Both the position numbers and the translations under genes were made by a program. From NCBI RefSeq assembly GCF_000758705.1, contig NZ_CP009287.1, forward strand, positions 5,828,001 through 5,892,000: a stretch of DNA of 64,000 nt, written 5' to 3'. Each line of letters opens with the position of its first letter. The stretch's first letter is position 1. The stretch comes from Paenibacillus graminis (GTDB lineage: Bacteria > Bacillota > Bacilli > Paenibacillales > Paenibacillaceae). The notes beneath the pieces were generated by a model. That model saw only the letters and a program-made list of their open reading frames with translations, did no database searches and was not told the origin of the DNA. Below, one piece after another: positions 35,999 to 45,329 of this stretch.

Positions 35999-36964
35999 TC
36001 AATATCCGCTGCGGGTCGGGAAGATACGTTCCACCATTGTGCCAAATTCTTTCGCAAAGCCTTTTAACGGATGGCCTGCACGGAATTCCTGGGCGTAAAA
36101 GTTAGCCCGGTCCACGAAATCCGGATTGGCGGATACATAGACATTATTAATGTTTTTATCGTACTTTCTGACCTCGGCGGCAATTTTGTCCTTCATGTCC
36201 CGGGTGACGGTATCATTGGCAAGCATATTCATGCCGTTATTCATACCATTAGTGCCGTTCATTCCATTCGTACCATTCGTGCTGTACGGGGTGATTGTGC
36301 GTGTTCCTGCCGCCGTTCCCATACCTCTATCGATATCCCGCTTCATGACCCGGCCGTCAGTCATGTTGGTTCCCGACATGATTCCGTTGCCTCCATTCCC
36401 TGTAAAAGCCCCCGGATTGGTCATGCCGGTTCCACCTACAGTCCCTCTGCCGGTGGACAGGCTTCCCGGAATACCCGTCATCGAACCGCCTACGCCTGTC
36501 ATTCCAAGCACGCCGTTTCTAGAACCCCGCGTGTCGTCCATGCCTGTGATTCCTGTAGTGGTACGTCCCAAAGTTCTTCCGCTGCCGGCTGGGCCACCCG
36601 TTCCGTTGTAGCTGTTAATTCGCGTGGTATTTCCATTTCTTTGGGCATGAACCCCGCCTGATGCCTCATCCAAAACTACGGCAACATATGCACTTTTACC
36701 TGCCACAACCACATTCGCCGAGCGAACCTCCGGCATAGCTGCAATCCGGCTGGCCAGCTCCTCGCTGACTTCCATTTTATCGAAGGCATTGTTCCGCACT
36801 CCCTGTGTGGAGTTAACCCCCAGCCGTCCGTTTTGGTTCCCGCGCACACTGTTGGAATGAACATTATTATCGCTTGCCGTATTATTGGTGCCGCAGCCTG
36901 TAATGCTTACCATGCCCAATAGGAGCGCAGCCGAAACCGACATGCTGATCTTCGATCGCAACAT
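35999..36964 (-). CDS. YhcN/YlaJ-like sporulation lipoprotein with low-complexity insert
   Basis: A 321-residue lipoprotein with lipobox SITGCG near residue 23. The YhcN/YlaJ-type domain is split: the first part (ELASRIAAMPEVRSANVVVAGKSAYVAVVLD) and the last (MKDKIAAEVRKYDKNINNVYVSANPDFVDR) flank about 140 residues rich in Gly, Thr, Met and Asn (NGTNGMNGTNGMNNGMN). YhcN proteins sit in the spore inner membrane or cortex and affect germination and outgrowth. ATG 36964 has GGAGG eight bases upstream; in-frame starts to 37030 are rejected. Confidence 0.85.
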   Translation of the reverse strand: MLRSKISMSVSAALLLGMVSITGCGTNNTASDNNVHSNSVRGNQNGRLGVNSTQGVRNNAFDKMEVSEELASRIAAMPEVRSANVVVAGKSAYVAVVLDEASGGVHAQRNGNTTRINSYNGTGGPAGSGRTLGRTTTGITGMDDTRGSRNGVLGMTGVGGSMTGIPGSLSTGRGTVGGTGMTNPGAFTGNGGNGIMSGTNMTDGRVMKRDIDRGMGTAAGTRTITPYSTNGTNGMNGTNGMNNGMNMLANDTVTRDMKDKIAAEVRKYDKNINNVYVSANPDFVDRANFYAQEFRAGHPLKGFAKEFGTMVERIFPTRSGY

Positions 36965-37176
36965 GAATTCATCCTCCATCTCTGAAATTATTAGTTGTTG
37001 CAGCTTAACATGCATTAGGATGGCCTCCATCCGGCCAGGCTATCCTGAAAGGATTTGGCATGTTGCCCTTTCATCGTCACGTGTAAGGGAAGTCCGGCGT
37101 ATCTTATAAACAGCAGGCCCTGCTTCGGCAAAGGGCGCCAGTGGTTCTCCGCAAGGTAAAGTCAGGAGGGATGACC

Positions 37177-38247
37177 TTGAAGGTTTTGTTTACATTTTAT
37201 GTGCCCAGCGGCGGAGTCGAGACATTGAACAAGCTGCGGTGCGAAAGTCTGCAGCGCAATGGCATCGAGTGTCATGTGCTGTATTTGATGTCGGGGTCAA
37301 TCAGTCAGAGCCCGGCAAGCTTTCCTGTATTTATCGCCCCTACGGATGAAGATATCAAAGCGGTGCTGGACACCCATAACTATGATGCCATTATTGTAAC
37401 CTCGGATTATCTGCTGCTGGAGCGCCTGCGCCGTCTGGGATACAGCCGAATCCTGATCTACGAATCCCAAGGCCTGGGAACACGCACGGATGCGAGGCTT
37501 CTGATCACGGAGGCAGTACCCTTTTTACGTTCATACTGTAATGCTGTATTGATACCGCCCACAGATCACCTGCTGGAGCTGTTCATTTCGATCTGCCCGT
37601 GGCTGCAGCGGTATGTCATTCCCAATATTGTGGATGTCCAGTCCTTCCGTCATATTCCCGGTGAAGCACCGTGTGATCCGGTTATCGCCTGGGTGGGGCG
37701 CCTGGAGACGAATAAGAATTGGAGCGAATACCTGAAAATTGCCCATATCATCCGCCGCAGCAAGCCAGGTCTGCATCTATGGATGTTTCATGATCCGAAT
37801 CTTGCCACTGACGAACAGAAGCAGCTGTTTCATGAAGAGCTCCATGCCCTCGAATTGCATGACCGGCTGAATGTATTCACCAATATTCCCAATCATGTCA
37901 TGCCGGTGTATTACTCCTCCATAGCCGCTTCAGGCGGATTCCTGCTATCTTCCTCAATTACCGAGGGCTTTGGGTATGCGGTAGCCGAGGCTGTCTGCTG
38001 TACCTGCCCGGTGCTGAGCACGGATTCCGACGGGGTGCGTTCTTTCATCATCCATAATGTGACCGGAAAATTTTATCCGCTGGGCAATGTAGAAGCCGCC
38101 GTCAATGAAGGGCTGGAGCTTATGGATAATTTGCCGCTTCGAAACTTCATCCGCGAGCAGGGGCGTCTCCATATGGTCTCCAGATTCGGTTCCGAGAAAT
38201 ACGCCCAATCCTTTCGGGAAATGATGAACTCCTTCGCCATTTTTTAA
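37177..38247 (+). CDS. Glycosyltransferase family 4
   Basis: A 356-residue GT-B enzyme. The N-terminal KVLFTFYVPSGGVETLN resembles the acceptor-side glycine loop. The C-terminal nucleotide-sugar site has IAWVGRLETNKNW and the E-x7-E element ITEGFGYAVAEAVCC. TTG 37177 has AGGAGGG six bases upstream and gives the family N-terminus; ATG 37171 touches that site. It stands alone on the plus strand, convergent with the big glycan operon. Sugar and acceptor are unknown. Confidence 0.88.
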   Translation: MKVLFTFYVPSGGVETLNKLRCESLQRNGIECHVLYLMSGSISQSPASFPVFIAPTDEDIKAVLDTHNYDAIIVTSDYLLLERLRRLGYSRILIYESQGLGTRTDARLLITEAVPFLRSYCNAVLIPPTDHLLELFISICPWLQRYVIPNIVDVQSFRHIPGEAPCDPVIAWVGRLETNKNWSEYLKIAHIIRRSKPGLHLWMFHDPNLATDEQKQLFHEELHALELHDRLNVFTNIPNHVMPVYYSSIAASGGFLLSSSITEGFGYAVAEAVCCTCPVLSTDSDGVRSFIIHNVTGKFYPLGNVEAAVNEGLELMDNLPLRNFIREQGRLHMVSRFGSEKYAQSFREMMNSFAIF

Positions 38248-38251
38248 ACAC

Positions 38252-38298
38252 AAAAGAACCCTCAATCCCACACGGTCACGTGGATTGAAGGTTCTTTG
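38252..38298. terminator. Bidirectional terminator between convergent glycosyltransferase genes
   Basis: AAAGAACC (38253-38260) pairs with GGTTCTTT (38290-38297), and inner TCAATCC/GGATTGA arms extend the stem. A-rich and T-rich flanks allow function on both strands. Confidence 0.85.
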
Positions 38299-38317
38299 GG
38301 CTGGGTGGAACGCTGCT

Positions 38318-39355
38318 TCAACCCTGCTTGGATACAATATCATACATCTCTTCCTGAAAAATATTAAAACTCTTCTCCCAGGTAAAACGCAGTGAGCTGG
38401 CTGCCCCATTAATAGCCAGACGTTCACGCTGCTCCTTATTCCGGATGAGCGTTAGCACATCTTCGGCCAGCCGGTTTTCATACCGGTACGACATCAGGCA
38501 ATTGACGCCATTGACACAATATTCGAGGTTGCCCCCGGAATAGACCGTAACGAGTGCCGCCCCGCAGCGCATCGCCTCAAGACCAGGGAGTGAACCACTG
38601 TCATAGGTGCTGGAGCTGACAAAAATATCACTTTCATTATAGTGGTAACAAAGCTCTTCATCACTCAAAGGGGTCCGCAGGCGGTAATGCCCGTCTTCAA
38701 AAAGGGACTGCAGCCATGACGACTCCTCATATTCACGCGGTGGAGTGATTAGACAGATTTCGACCTCCGGTTGCTGCTCTTTAATCCTATCCAGCTGCTG
38801 CAGCAGATACTCCTGTTCCCGATGCCCCGAAAAACCGCCCTCCGGCTTGCGGACAATGGCAGACACTATAAGCTTTCTGTTTGCTTCGCGGATATGCATA
38901 TTATAAAAGTCAGAGCTGAGGCCAACCGGCACAATTCTGCCTTTGATTCCATGATTAATGCGGACGATCCCCTGCTGCCAGCGGGAAAGCACCAGCAAAT
39001 TCGGTGCAAGATGATAGGAAGCAAACGACAGATTGTTATCTGGCAGGAACGTGGGCTCATAGCAGAGTGCGAGCCTGATGTGTATCCCCTTGCCTTGTTC
39101 GCTGGCCCGCTGCGATACAGGGACAGTCGTGAAGTAGTTGGAGACAATGACATCGCCCGCCGGGAAATCATCCTCCGAAATCCGGGTATCGCCGGCAAAA
39201 ATAACCGGACATTGCATCGGGTATTCCACAATGCCATGGGAGGGCATCAGAACGGTCACTTCATGCCCTGCATCCGCAAGGCGGTTGGCCAGCTCGGCCA
39301 GCATCCTCTGCGCCCCCCCTCTGGTCAGCGTCAAAATGGGGAAGGTTATTCTCAT
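38318..39355 (-). CDS. Glycosyltransferase family 4
   Basis: A 345-residue GT-B enzyme: FPILTLTRGGAQRMLAELANRL at the N-terminus, then IVPVGLSSDFYN and the donor-site SSSTYDSGSLPGLEAMRCG (E-x7-E type). It overlaps the upstream GT2 gene by four bases and is the last gene of the eight-gene glycan operon starting at 45329. Donor and acceptor are not predictable. Confidence 0.9.
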   Translation of the reverse strand: MRITFPILTLTRGGAQRMLAELANRLADAGHEVTVLMPSHGIVEYPMQCPVIFAGDTRISEDDFPAGDVIVSNYFTTVPVSQRASEQGKGIHIRLALCYEPTFLPDNNLSFASYHLAPNLLVLSRWQQGIVRINHGIKGRIVPVGLSSDFYNMHIREANRKLIVSAIVRKPEGGFSGHREQEYLLQQLDRIKEQQPEVEICLITPPREYEESSWLQSLFEDGHYRLRTPLSDEELCYHYNESDIFVSSSTYDSGSLPGLEAMRCGAALVTVYSGGNLEYCVNGVNCLMSYRYENRLAEDVLTLIRNKEQRERLAINGAASSLRFTWEKSFNIFQEEMYDIVSKQG

Positions 39356-40074
39356 CTTCCTCTCTCCTTTCGGAGCAGCCGTACAAGCGACTTGTGATGC
39401 AGTTCCTGTACTTGCTTAATCTCCCGCTTCTGCGCCTCACTATGGATAATAGAGCCCATTTCCTGATGCACCCGGTAATCCAGCAGCGGCTCTTCAATAT
39501 AGGACCAGTCATAATAAGCCAAAATACGCAGCCATAGATCATAGTCCTGGGTATACAGCAATTTCTCATTAAATAGTCCGACCTTCTTGAAAACGTTCAT
39601 ATCCAGCATGACCGTGCTCCCATTTACCGGACAGCCCGTCATCAGGGTCTCGATCAGCTCAGCTTTGCCGTGAAACGGCATGCTGATTTTTCCGGAGAAA
39701 CGCTCTCCCAGCTCATTGATATAGTAATAAGCCGTATGATTAAAGGAGGTCTGTGTAGCATGCATAACTGCGATTTGCCGGCCGATTTTATCGGGATGGA
39801 AACAGTCATCGGCGCTTAACCAGGCGAAATAGGCCCCGCTGGCCGAAGAAATTCCCAGGTTAAGGGCTGAAGCAGTGCCGCCGTTTGTTTTGCGGAGCAC
39901 TTTGATACGCCCGCCGTAAGGCGCGAGCTTCTCCGTGTGAAGGGTCGACCCGTCGTCCACAACAATAATCTCTATATCCGGGTAGCTCTGCGCAAGCACG
40001 CTTTCGATGGCAAGATGCACGTATGAACAATTGTAAAAAGGGATAATCACCGAAACCCTGGTTCCATAGTTCAT
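39352..40074 (-). CDS. Glycosyltransferase family 2
   Basis: A 240-residue GT-A enzyme with RVSVIIPFYNCSYVHLAIESV, nucleotide-binding IIVVDDGST, and the DxD-equivalent WLSADDCF. A GCPVNGSTVMLD acceptor-side segment is shared with the GT2 at 40712, so the two are paralogues. AAGGAGG precedes ATG 40074. It is in the glycan operon. Confidence 0.92.
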   Translation of the reverse strand: MNYGTRVSVIIPFYNCSYVHLAIESVLAQSYPDIEIIVVDDGSTLHTEKLAPYGGRIKVLRKTNGGTASALNLGISSASGAYFAWLSADDCFHPDKIGRQIAVMHATQTSFNHTAYYYINELGERFSGKISMPFHGKAELIETLMTGCPVNGSTVMLDMNVFKKVGLFNEKLLYTQDYDLWLRILAYYDWSYIEEPLLDYRVHQEMGSIIHSEAQKREIKQVQELHHKSLVRLLRKERGR

Positions 40075-40098
40075 GCGCTCACCTCCTTCCCGGATGGA

Positions 40099-40677
40099 TT
40101 AGTATAAGGTTTTGCAGGCCAGCAAGGCGTCCAGTGGCGCATGGTTCGGTCCGAACGCTTCCCGAAAGGAAGGATTCTCCGCGTGATGATAGCCTTTTAA
40201 CACAGTTACAGCATATCCCAGCCCCAAAAAATCTTCCGGTTCCCAGCCGCTCCGGTGTTTTTGATAGTACTCTCCATGCAGATGGTAATGATCCGTTCCT
40301 TCTTGGGGAAAAAAACCGCGTGGAGTAAAAACAACCACGCGGCCCGCCGCGATAACCTCCGCTTTCCGCAAAAGCTCCTTGCCCTCGCTCATGGTGAAAT
40401 GCTCCAAAGAGTCAATCAGCGTCACTGCCGAGAAGGTGCCCGGCAGAAACAGCTTATCGATATGACCCGCATCGGCATGCACCGGAATGATATGGGGCGC
40501 TGTATACTTGCGGTGCAGCAGATAGGGCCTGTGAATATCCAGGCCAATTACAACCGATGCCTCATAGCGTTCAAGCAACGTACCGGTTCCGCTGCCCACA
40601 TCGAGTATCGTTTCTGCGAATTTCAGCTGCTCGAGCAGAACCGGAAGGAAGTCCTTTACTTTAATTTCCCGGTACAT
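40099..40677 (-). CDS. SAM-dependent methyltransferase (class I)
   Basis: A 192-residue methyltransferase with motif I ILDVGSGTGTLLERY, acidic VIGLDIHRPY and the ALIDSLEHF-like motif (TLIDSLEHFTMSEGK). In this operon it probably methylates a sugar or caps the glycan chain. GGGAGG precedes ATG 40677. The substrate is inferred from context only. Confidence 0.88.
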   Translation of the reverse strand: MYREIKVKDFLPVLLEQLKFAETILDVGSGTGTLLERYEASVVIGLDIHRPYLLHRKYTAPHIIPVHADAGHIDKLFLPGTFSAVTLIDSLEHFTMSEGKELLRKAEVIAAGRVVVFTPRGFFPQEGTDHYHLHGEYYQKHRSGWEPEDFLGLGYAVTVLKGYHHAENPSFREAFGPNHAPLDALLACKTLY

Positions 40678-40711
40678 AGATTCTAGCCTCCCACCACTAC
40701 CAGATTAGTGC

Positions 40712-41428
40712 TCAGCCGCCCATGGAGGCAATTAAACTGCGGAGCATGGGGTTGTAACGGGCATTGGTCGCTGCAGCCTCAGCCATAATGGCATCATAAT
40801 GCTTGAGTGTCCCCATTCCGTCATGCCGCCGGTAGGCAGTCAGGGACTGATTCAGCATCACAGGCGGATATCCGTTCAGAATCGCCCGGAACCACAGGTC
40901 ATAATCATGGGTATAGGGCAACGACTCATCGAACAGCCCAATAGCGCCGAACAGCTCCCGCTTGAACATTACGGTACAGCCATTAATCGGATTGCCCTGC
41001 AGGAAACAGCGCAAATAGTCAAGATGACTTGGAAATACCGCTGCCGCATTGAGCTCAATCAGCTGTGTGCTTTCATTAATATAATTGAAGTTGGTGTAAG
41101 TGATCAGCAGGCGGTTCTGATCCATGAACAGCACTTGATTGTTAATCTTGTCACGGTAAAACATATCATCCGAGCTGAGCCAGACAATATAGTCTCCTGA
41201 TGCATGACGGATCCCGTGATTCAGTGCGGAGGCAGTCCCTCCATTCGCCTTGCCCAGGTAGTGGATATTGGGAAGATATGGTGTAATCCGGTCTGTGTGC
41301 ATGGTGGAGCCGTCGTCGACAACGATGATCTCATGAGGCTGCCAGGATTGGTTCAAGGCACTTTGCAGTGCCTGCTCGATATAAGGGCAATTGTAAAAAG
41401 GAATCACCACGGATACCCTCGGTTTCAT
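40712..41428 (-). CDS. Glycosyltransferase family 2
   Basis: A 238-residue GT-A enzyme, paralogous to the GT2 at 39352 (RVSVVIPFYNCPYIEQALQSAL, IIVVDDGSTMHTDRI, WLSSDDMFY, GNPINGCTVMFKREL). AAGGAGG precedes ATG 41428. The ATG overlaps the stop of the epimerase gene. Confidence 0.92.
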   Translation of the reverse strand: MKPRVSVVIPFYNCPYIEQALQSALNQSWQPHEIIVVDDGSTMHTDRITPYLPNIHYLGKANGGTASALNHGIRHASGDYIVWLSSDDMFYRDKINNQVLFMDQNRLLITYTNFNYINESTQLIELNAAAVFPSHLDYLRCFLQGNPINGCTVMFKRELFGAIGLFDESLPYTHDYDLWFRAILNGYPPVMLNQSLTAYRRHDGMGTLKHYDAIMAEAAATNARYNPMLRSLIASMGG

Positions 41429-42426
41429 GAAGCACCTCCTTCTCTGCTCGCCCGGTAATAGTCCACAATATCCGCAAGTGAACGGGACAGCTCAATCAGC
41501 GGGCTCCAGCCGAGCCTGGCGGCATTGTCCTCGGGGGATGCGGATAATTCTTCTTGATTAACTAATGCGCTGGACAACACAGCCGGAACGGCAGCTGCGG
41601 ATGGAGCAGGCTCCTGTTCGTCACCCGCGTCAACCGGACCCCAATCCATCGCCACCGGAGCAGCCGCATGTGCCAGCAATTGCCCGGCAACCGCGCCAAG
41701 TCCCCGCTGGGTGCCGGAATCAATGCGGTAGATCTTCCCCGGCTCGCCACTGCGCAGAATATAGTCATAGGCTCTGACCGCATCCCTCACATCAAGAAAG
41801 TCCCTGAGGGCAAACCGTGAGGAAAGCCTAAACGGCGGAAGCGTTTCAGAAGTGCCTGCAGCGGCCTCACTGCGTACAATATGCTGCGCCAGCAAAGAGC
41901 AGAATCCTGTAGAAGGGCCGGGCCCGATCAGATTGCAGGGTTCCGCAAGCAGCACCGGCTGTTTGAACAGTGTGCACCAGGCCAGAGATACCAGCTCCTC
42001 CAGGGTTTTGCTCAGACTGTATGGATGAGGCGGTCCCCCCGCTAAGCCCGGCTTGAACTTAAGCCGGGAGCCGGCCACCAGAATGCGGCGGGCCGGCCGG
42101 GTGCGCAATCCCTCAAGCAAATAGAGCGTAGACATGACGTTCGTTTCCATATAGAGCAGCGGGTCCTGCCAGGATTCCGGGACTGAGTTTTTGCCGGCGA
42201 GGTGCAGTACTTCTTCCGGCTCTACCTCCTCAATCATCGAATTTACCGCCCGGCGGTCGCTCAAATCACAGATCTGCCGCTTCACACCTGCGGGAAAAAT
42301 GCCGGAAGCTGCTGCAGCACTCCGAATCACAGCGGTCACTTCCGCTCCTGCTGCATGAAAGTAAGCTACGGCATGCCTTCCGGTAAAGCCGGAAGCTCCG
42401 GTAATCAGAATTCTCCGCGCCCTCAT
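41425..42426 (-). CDS. NAD-dependent sugar-nucleotide epimerase/dehydratase
   Basis: A 333-residue extended SDR with ILITGASGFTGRHAVAYF (Rossmann GxxGxxG) and catalytic YxxxK in HPYSLSKTLEEL. It resembles GDP-mannose 4,6-dehydratase/UDP-hexose epimerase types, but the upper-case Ala/Pro-rich insert near residues 265-295 (EQEPAPSAAAVPAVLSSAL) is unusual. It overlaps neighbours on both sides by four bases. The exact reaction is unclear. Confidence 0.87.
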   Translation of the reverse strand: MRARRILITGASGFTGRHAVAYFHAAGAEVTAVIRSAAAASGIFPAGVKRQICDLSDRRAVNSMIEEVEPEEVLHLAGKNSVPESWQDPLLYMETNVMSTLYLLEGLRTRPARRILVAGSRLKFKPGLAGGPPHPYSLSKTLEELVSLAWCTLFKQPVLLAEPCNLIGPGPSTGFCSLLAQHIVRSEAAAGTSETLPPFRLSSRFALRDFLDVRDAVRAYDYILRSGEPGKIYRIDSGTQRGLGAVAGQLLAHAAAPVAMDWGPVDAGDEQEPAPSAAAVPAVLSSALVNQEELSASPEDNAARLGWSPLIELSRSLADIVDYYRASREGGAS

Positions 42427-43262
42427 GTCGACATCGCCGGCTGTTTCATCCAGGCCGCCAGTTCTGCCAGCATCACTGGGTACGGCGGCAGCTGCACCTG
42501 CACATCCGCTCTCGTGCTGACCAATGTGCGGTCCTGAATATGCGCAGACTCGGGAATAATTTCAACATCCTCTTTGTTGAAGGCTTCCTGCATGTGCCGG
42601 AGCAGCTCATATTTGCTGACCGGCTGCGGATGGGCCAGATGAATCAGCCCGGAGATCTCCGGTTCCAGCAGGGCATCTACAGCTTTGGCCAGCTCCAGTG
42701 TAGTGACCCCGTTCCACATCACCCGCCGGTATCCGGACACCGGCCCCCGCTGGGCCAGGAACCATTCCATCAGCCCGATGCCCGAAGAGCGGATTTCCGG
42801 GCCAATGATTGAGGTTCGGATCGTCAGGTGCCCGGGCTCCCGCACTTCTCCAAGACTTTTGGTGATTGCATACACGGATGTGCCGTCAGGCGTATCGTCT
42901 TCTGTATAACCGCCGCGTGTTCCTTCGAACACGCAGTCGGTACTGATATGGATGAGCCGGGCATGAACACCGTCCGCCGCGCGGCGGAGACGGTGAGGCA
43001 GGAACCCGTTCACATGGTAGGCACCGATCCGGTCCCGTTCGGCAAATTGATTCAGCACGCCCAGCGCATTGATGATGCAATGGGGAGAGACAATTTCGAC
43101 CAGCTTTTCAACTCCGGCAATATCATCAGCATCTATATACAGCCCGCCAAGATCACTCTTATCCCGGGTTGTATGGAAGACGTGATGCTTGCCTTGACGG
43201 CGGAAATAATCCGCCAGCATATGACCCGCCATACCGTTTCCACCGAGGATAAGCAGCTTCAC
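42423..43262 (-). CDS. RmlD-like sugar-nucleotide 4-reductase
   Basis: A 279-residue SDR with KLLILGGNGMAGHMLADYF, ISTDCVFEG and catalytic YAITKSLGEV. It sits between a UDP-GlcNAc 4,6-dehydratase/5-epimerase and a 2-epimerase, the place of CapF/FnlB (UDP-L-FucNAc route) or WbvR (UDP-L-QuiNAc route). CapF has about 370 residues with a C-terminal cupin domain; here the cupin is absent, which favours the WbvR-like, RmlD-type reductase. Product assignment is inference. Confidence 0.87.
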   Translation of the reverse strand: MKLLILGGNGMAGHMLADYFRRQGKHHVFHTTRDKSDLGGLYIDADDIAGVEKLVEIVSPHCIINALGVLNQFAERDRIGAYHVNGFLPHRLRRAADGVHARLIHISTDCVFEGTRGGYTEDDTPDGTSVYAITKSLGEVREPGHLTIRTSIIGPEIRSSGIGLMEWFLAQRGPVSGYRRVMWNGVTTLELAKAVDALLEPEISGLIHLAHPQPVSKYELLRHMQEAFNKEDVEIIPESAHIQDRTLVSTRADVQVQLPPYPVMLAELAAWMKQPAMST

Positions 43263-44245
43263 TCTAGGAACCCTCCCCGGATCAGGATGTCCTTGATCTC
43301 CTCCTGGTCCATCAGGTTGTTCTCGGAGCTGAAGCTGTTGAAGGAAACATGCGGATATCTGCTGTAATGGGCTTTGAGTTCAGGCATATCCAATGTGGGC
43401 AGAATGACCAGATACTGCTCATCGTAGACAACCGTCGTCTGGCTTTCGAAATCACTCATCAGAATCTCATGAATTTTTTCGCCAGGGCGGATACCCGCTT
43501 CAATCATGCTCACATCCCGTCTGCCGGAAGCTTCAATCAGTACTTCAGCGAGATCCACGATCCGGCAGGTTGGCATGGTCATTACAAAGATTTCACCACC
43601 GAGACTGACTTCGGAGGCTTTGAACAGCAGGGTGATGGCATCGCGCAGGGTGAAGAAGAAGCGGGTCATTTTCATATCCGTAATCCGCACCTGTCCCTTG
43701 TCCTTAATCTGCTTCATGAACAGATGAACCACACTGCCGTTAGTTCCCAGCACATTGCCGCCGCGCACTGTCACGAACCGGGTTTGCGAGCCCAGCAGGT
43801 TGGCGTAGACGAACAGCTTTTCTCCGATCGCTTTGGTCATTCCATAGAAATTAGAGGGATTGGCAGCTTTGTCGGTAGAGATGTAAATCGCTTTTTCCAC
43901 ATTGCTGGCAATGGCTGCCTCAATGACGTTCTGGGTTCCGACCACGTTGGTCTTGAGCGCTTCATACGGCTGGTCTTCGCAGACGGGAACATGCTTGAGG
44001 GCCGCCAGATGAAAGACATAATCGATGCCCCGGCAAGCCGCCACCAAAGCGTCCTTGTCACGGATATCGCCGATGATGAAGCTGAGGCGGGAATCCTCAT
44101 ATTCGCGGCTCATGGCCACTTGAGCAGACTCGCTGCGTGAGAATATGACAATCTCTTTCGGGTTCTGCGGCAAAAGCTGCCGGATGAGTTCATGCCCCCA
44201 GGAACCGGTTCCGCCTGTAACCAAAATCCTTTTATTATTGAACAT
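43259..44245 (-). CDS. UDP-GlcNAc 4,6-dehydratase/5-epimerase (CapE/FnlA/WbjB type)
   Basis: A 328-residue short-form dehydratase: RILVTGGTGSWGHELIRQLL, FHLAALKHVPVCE, STDKAANPSNFYGMTKAIGEKL with YxxxK-like SNFYGMTK, and the late DFESQTTVVYDEQYLVILP segment. The enzyme makes UDP-2-acetamido-2,6-dideoxy-L-arabino-4-hexulose, entry to L-FucNAc, L-QuiNAc and L-RhaNAc. ATG 44245 has GGAGG eight bases upstream; the TTG at 44260 overlaps that site. It overlaps the 2-epimerase gene end by 11 bases. Confidence 0.92.
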   Translation of the reverse strand: MFNNKRILVTGGTGSWGHELIRQLLPQNPKEIVIFSRSESAQVAMSREYEDSRLSFIIGDIRDKDALVAACRGIDYVFHLAALKHVPVCEDQPYEALKTNVVGTQNVIEAAIASNVEKAIYISTDKAANPSNFYGMTKAIGEKLFVYANLLGSQTRFVTVRGGNVLGTNGSVVHLFMKQIKDKGQVRITDMKMTRFFFTLRDAITLLFKASEVSLGGEIFVMTMPTCRIVDLAEVLIEASGRRDVSMIEAGIRPGEKIHEILMSDFESQTTVVYDEQYLVILPTLDMPELKAHYSRYPHVSFNSFSSENNLMDQEEIKDILIRGGFLE

Positions 44246-45329
44246 GCAGGTTCCCTCCAAGCAAAAATTTGACTACCTTAACAGAGACATCCGGAGTCAT
44301 ATAGCCTTCCGGCGCCTCCCATTCGGGACTCATTGACGTCATCAGACGGGTACAGCGCAATATGCTCTCCTGCTCCACCCCTGAAACTACGTTGCTTCCA
44401 CAGTCCACCGTTTCCGGACGTTCTGTGGTCCGGCGGATGGTTACTGTCGGCACCCCCATCAGGCAGCATTCCTCCTGAACGGTTCCGCTGTCAGTGATCG
44501 CGCACAGGGCATACTGCTCCAAATGGACAAAATCAAAAAATCCAAAAGGCTCATGAAACTCCACCAGCGGGTTCATCTCAAGCTTGAATTGCTCCGCCAG
44601 CTTGGAACGCGTACGGGGATGGATGCTGCAGATCAGGCGGAGGCCAAAATGCTCTGCCACCAGGTTCAGTCCGGACATAATCTGCAGCAGCGAACCGGGA
44701 TCATCCACATTTTCGGCCCGGTGGGCTGTAACCAGAAAGTACTGTCCTGCCAGAAGGTTCAGCCGGTCCAGAATATCGCTGGCTCCGATCTGCCGGTTAT
44801 AATGCTTGATTACTTCATGAATCGGATTTCCGGTTAAAACAATGCGCTGGCTAGGGAATCCTTCGCTGAGCAGATGCCGCTTGCTCTGCTGGGTATAGGG
44901 CATATTTATGGTGGAAACAGCGTCTATGACACGGCGGTTTTTCTCCTCCGGCACTTTCAAATCGTAGCAGCGGTTTCCCGCTTCCATATGCACCACAGGT
45001 ATGCCCATCCGCTCGGCAAGGATTGCGCACAGCGCGCTGTTCGTATCTCCCAGAAGCAGAATCCGGTCCGGCCGCTCTTTGAGCAGAATGCTCTCCAGAC
45101 TCCCGAACATGGCGGCAAGCTGCCCGCCAAGCCCGGCCTGCTTATCCTGAAGCACATAATCCGGTGCCCTCAACCCCAGCTCGGCAAAGAAAATCCCGCT
45201 GAGGCTGGCGGTGAAGTTCTGTCCCGTATGCACCAGCACATGCTGCTCCGCATGCTCATCGAGCAGCGGAATAATGACACTTAGGCGGATGATCTCGGGC
45301 CGTGTGCCCAAAATCGTCATGATCTTCAT
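44235..45329 (-). CDS. UDP-N-acetylhexosamine 2-epimerase (WecB/CapG/FnlC family)
   Basis: A 364-residue GT-B-fold epimerase with ILGTRPEIIRLSVIIPLLD, HTGQNFTASL, LLLGDTNSALCAILAERMGIPVVHMEAGNR, and TDSGTVQEECCLMGVPTVTIRRTTERPE. Next to the CapE-type and reductase genes it is most likely CapG/FnlC/WbvD, acting on UDP-L-talNAc or UDP-L-rhaNAc rather than making UDP-ManNAc. It is the first gene of the operon (AAGGGGAG before ATG 45329). Confidence 0.92.
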   Translation of the reverse strand: MKIMTILGTRPEIIRLSVIIPLLDEHAEQHVLVHTGQNFTASLSGIFFAELGLRAPDYVLQDKQAGLGGQLAAMFGSLESILLKERPDRILLLGDTNSALCAILAERMGIPVVHMEAGNRCYDLKVPEEKNRRVIDAVSTINMPYTQQSKRHLLSEGFPSQRIVLTGNPIHEVIKHYNRQIGASDILDRLNLLAGQYFLVTAHRAENVDDPGSLLQIMSGLNLVAEHFGLRLICSIHPRTRSKLAEQFKLEMNPLVEFHEPFGFFDFVHLEQYALCAITDSGTVQEECCLMGVPTVTIRRTTERPETVDCGSNVVSGVEQESILRCTRLMTSMSPEWEAPEGYMTPDVSVKVVKFLLGGNLHVQ

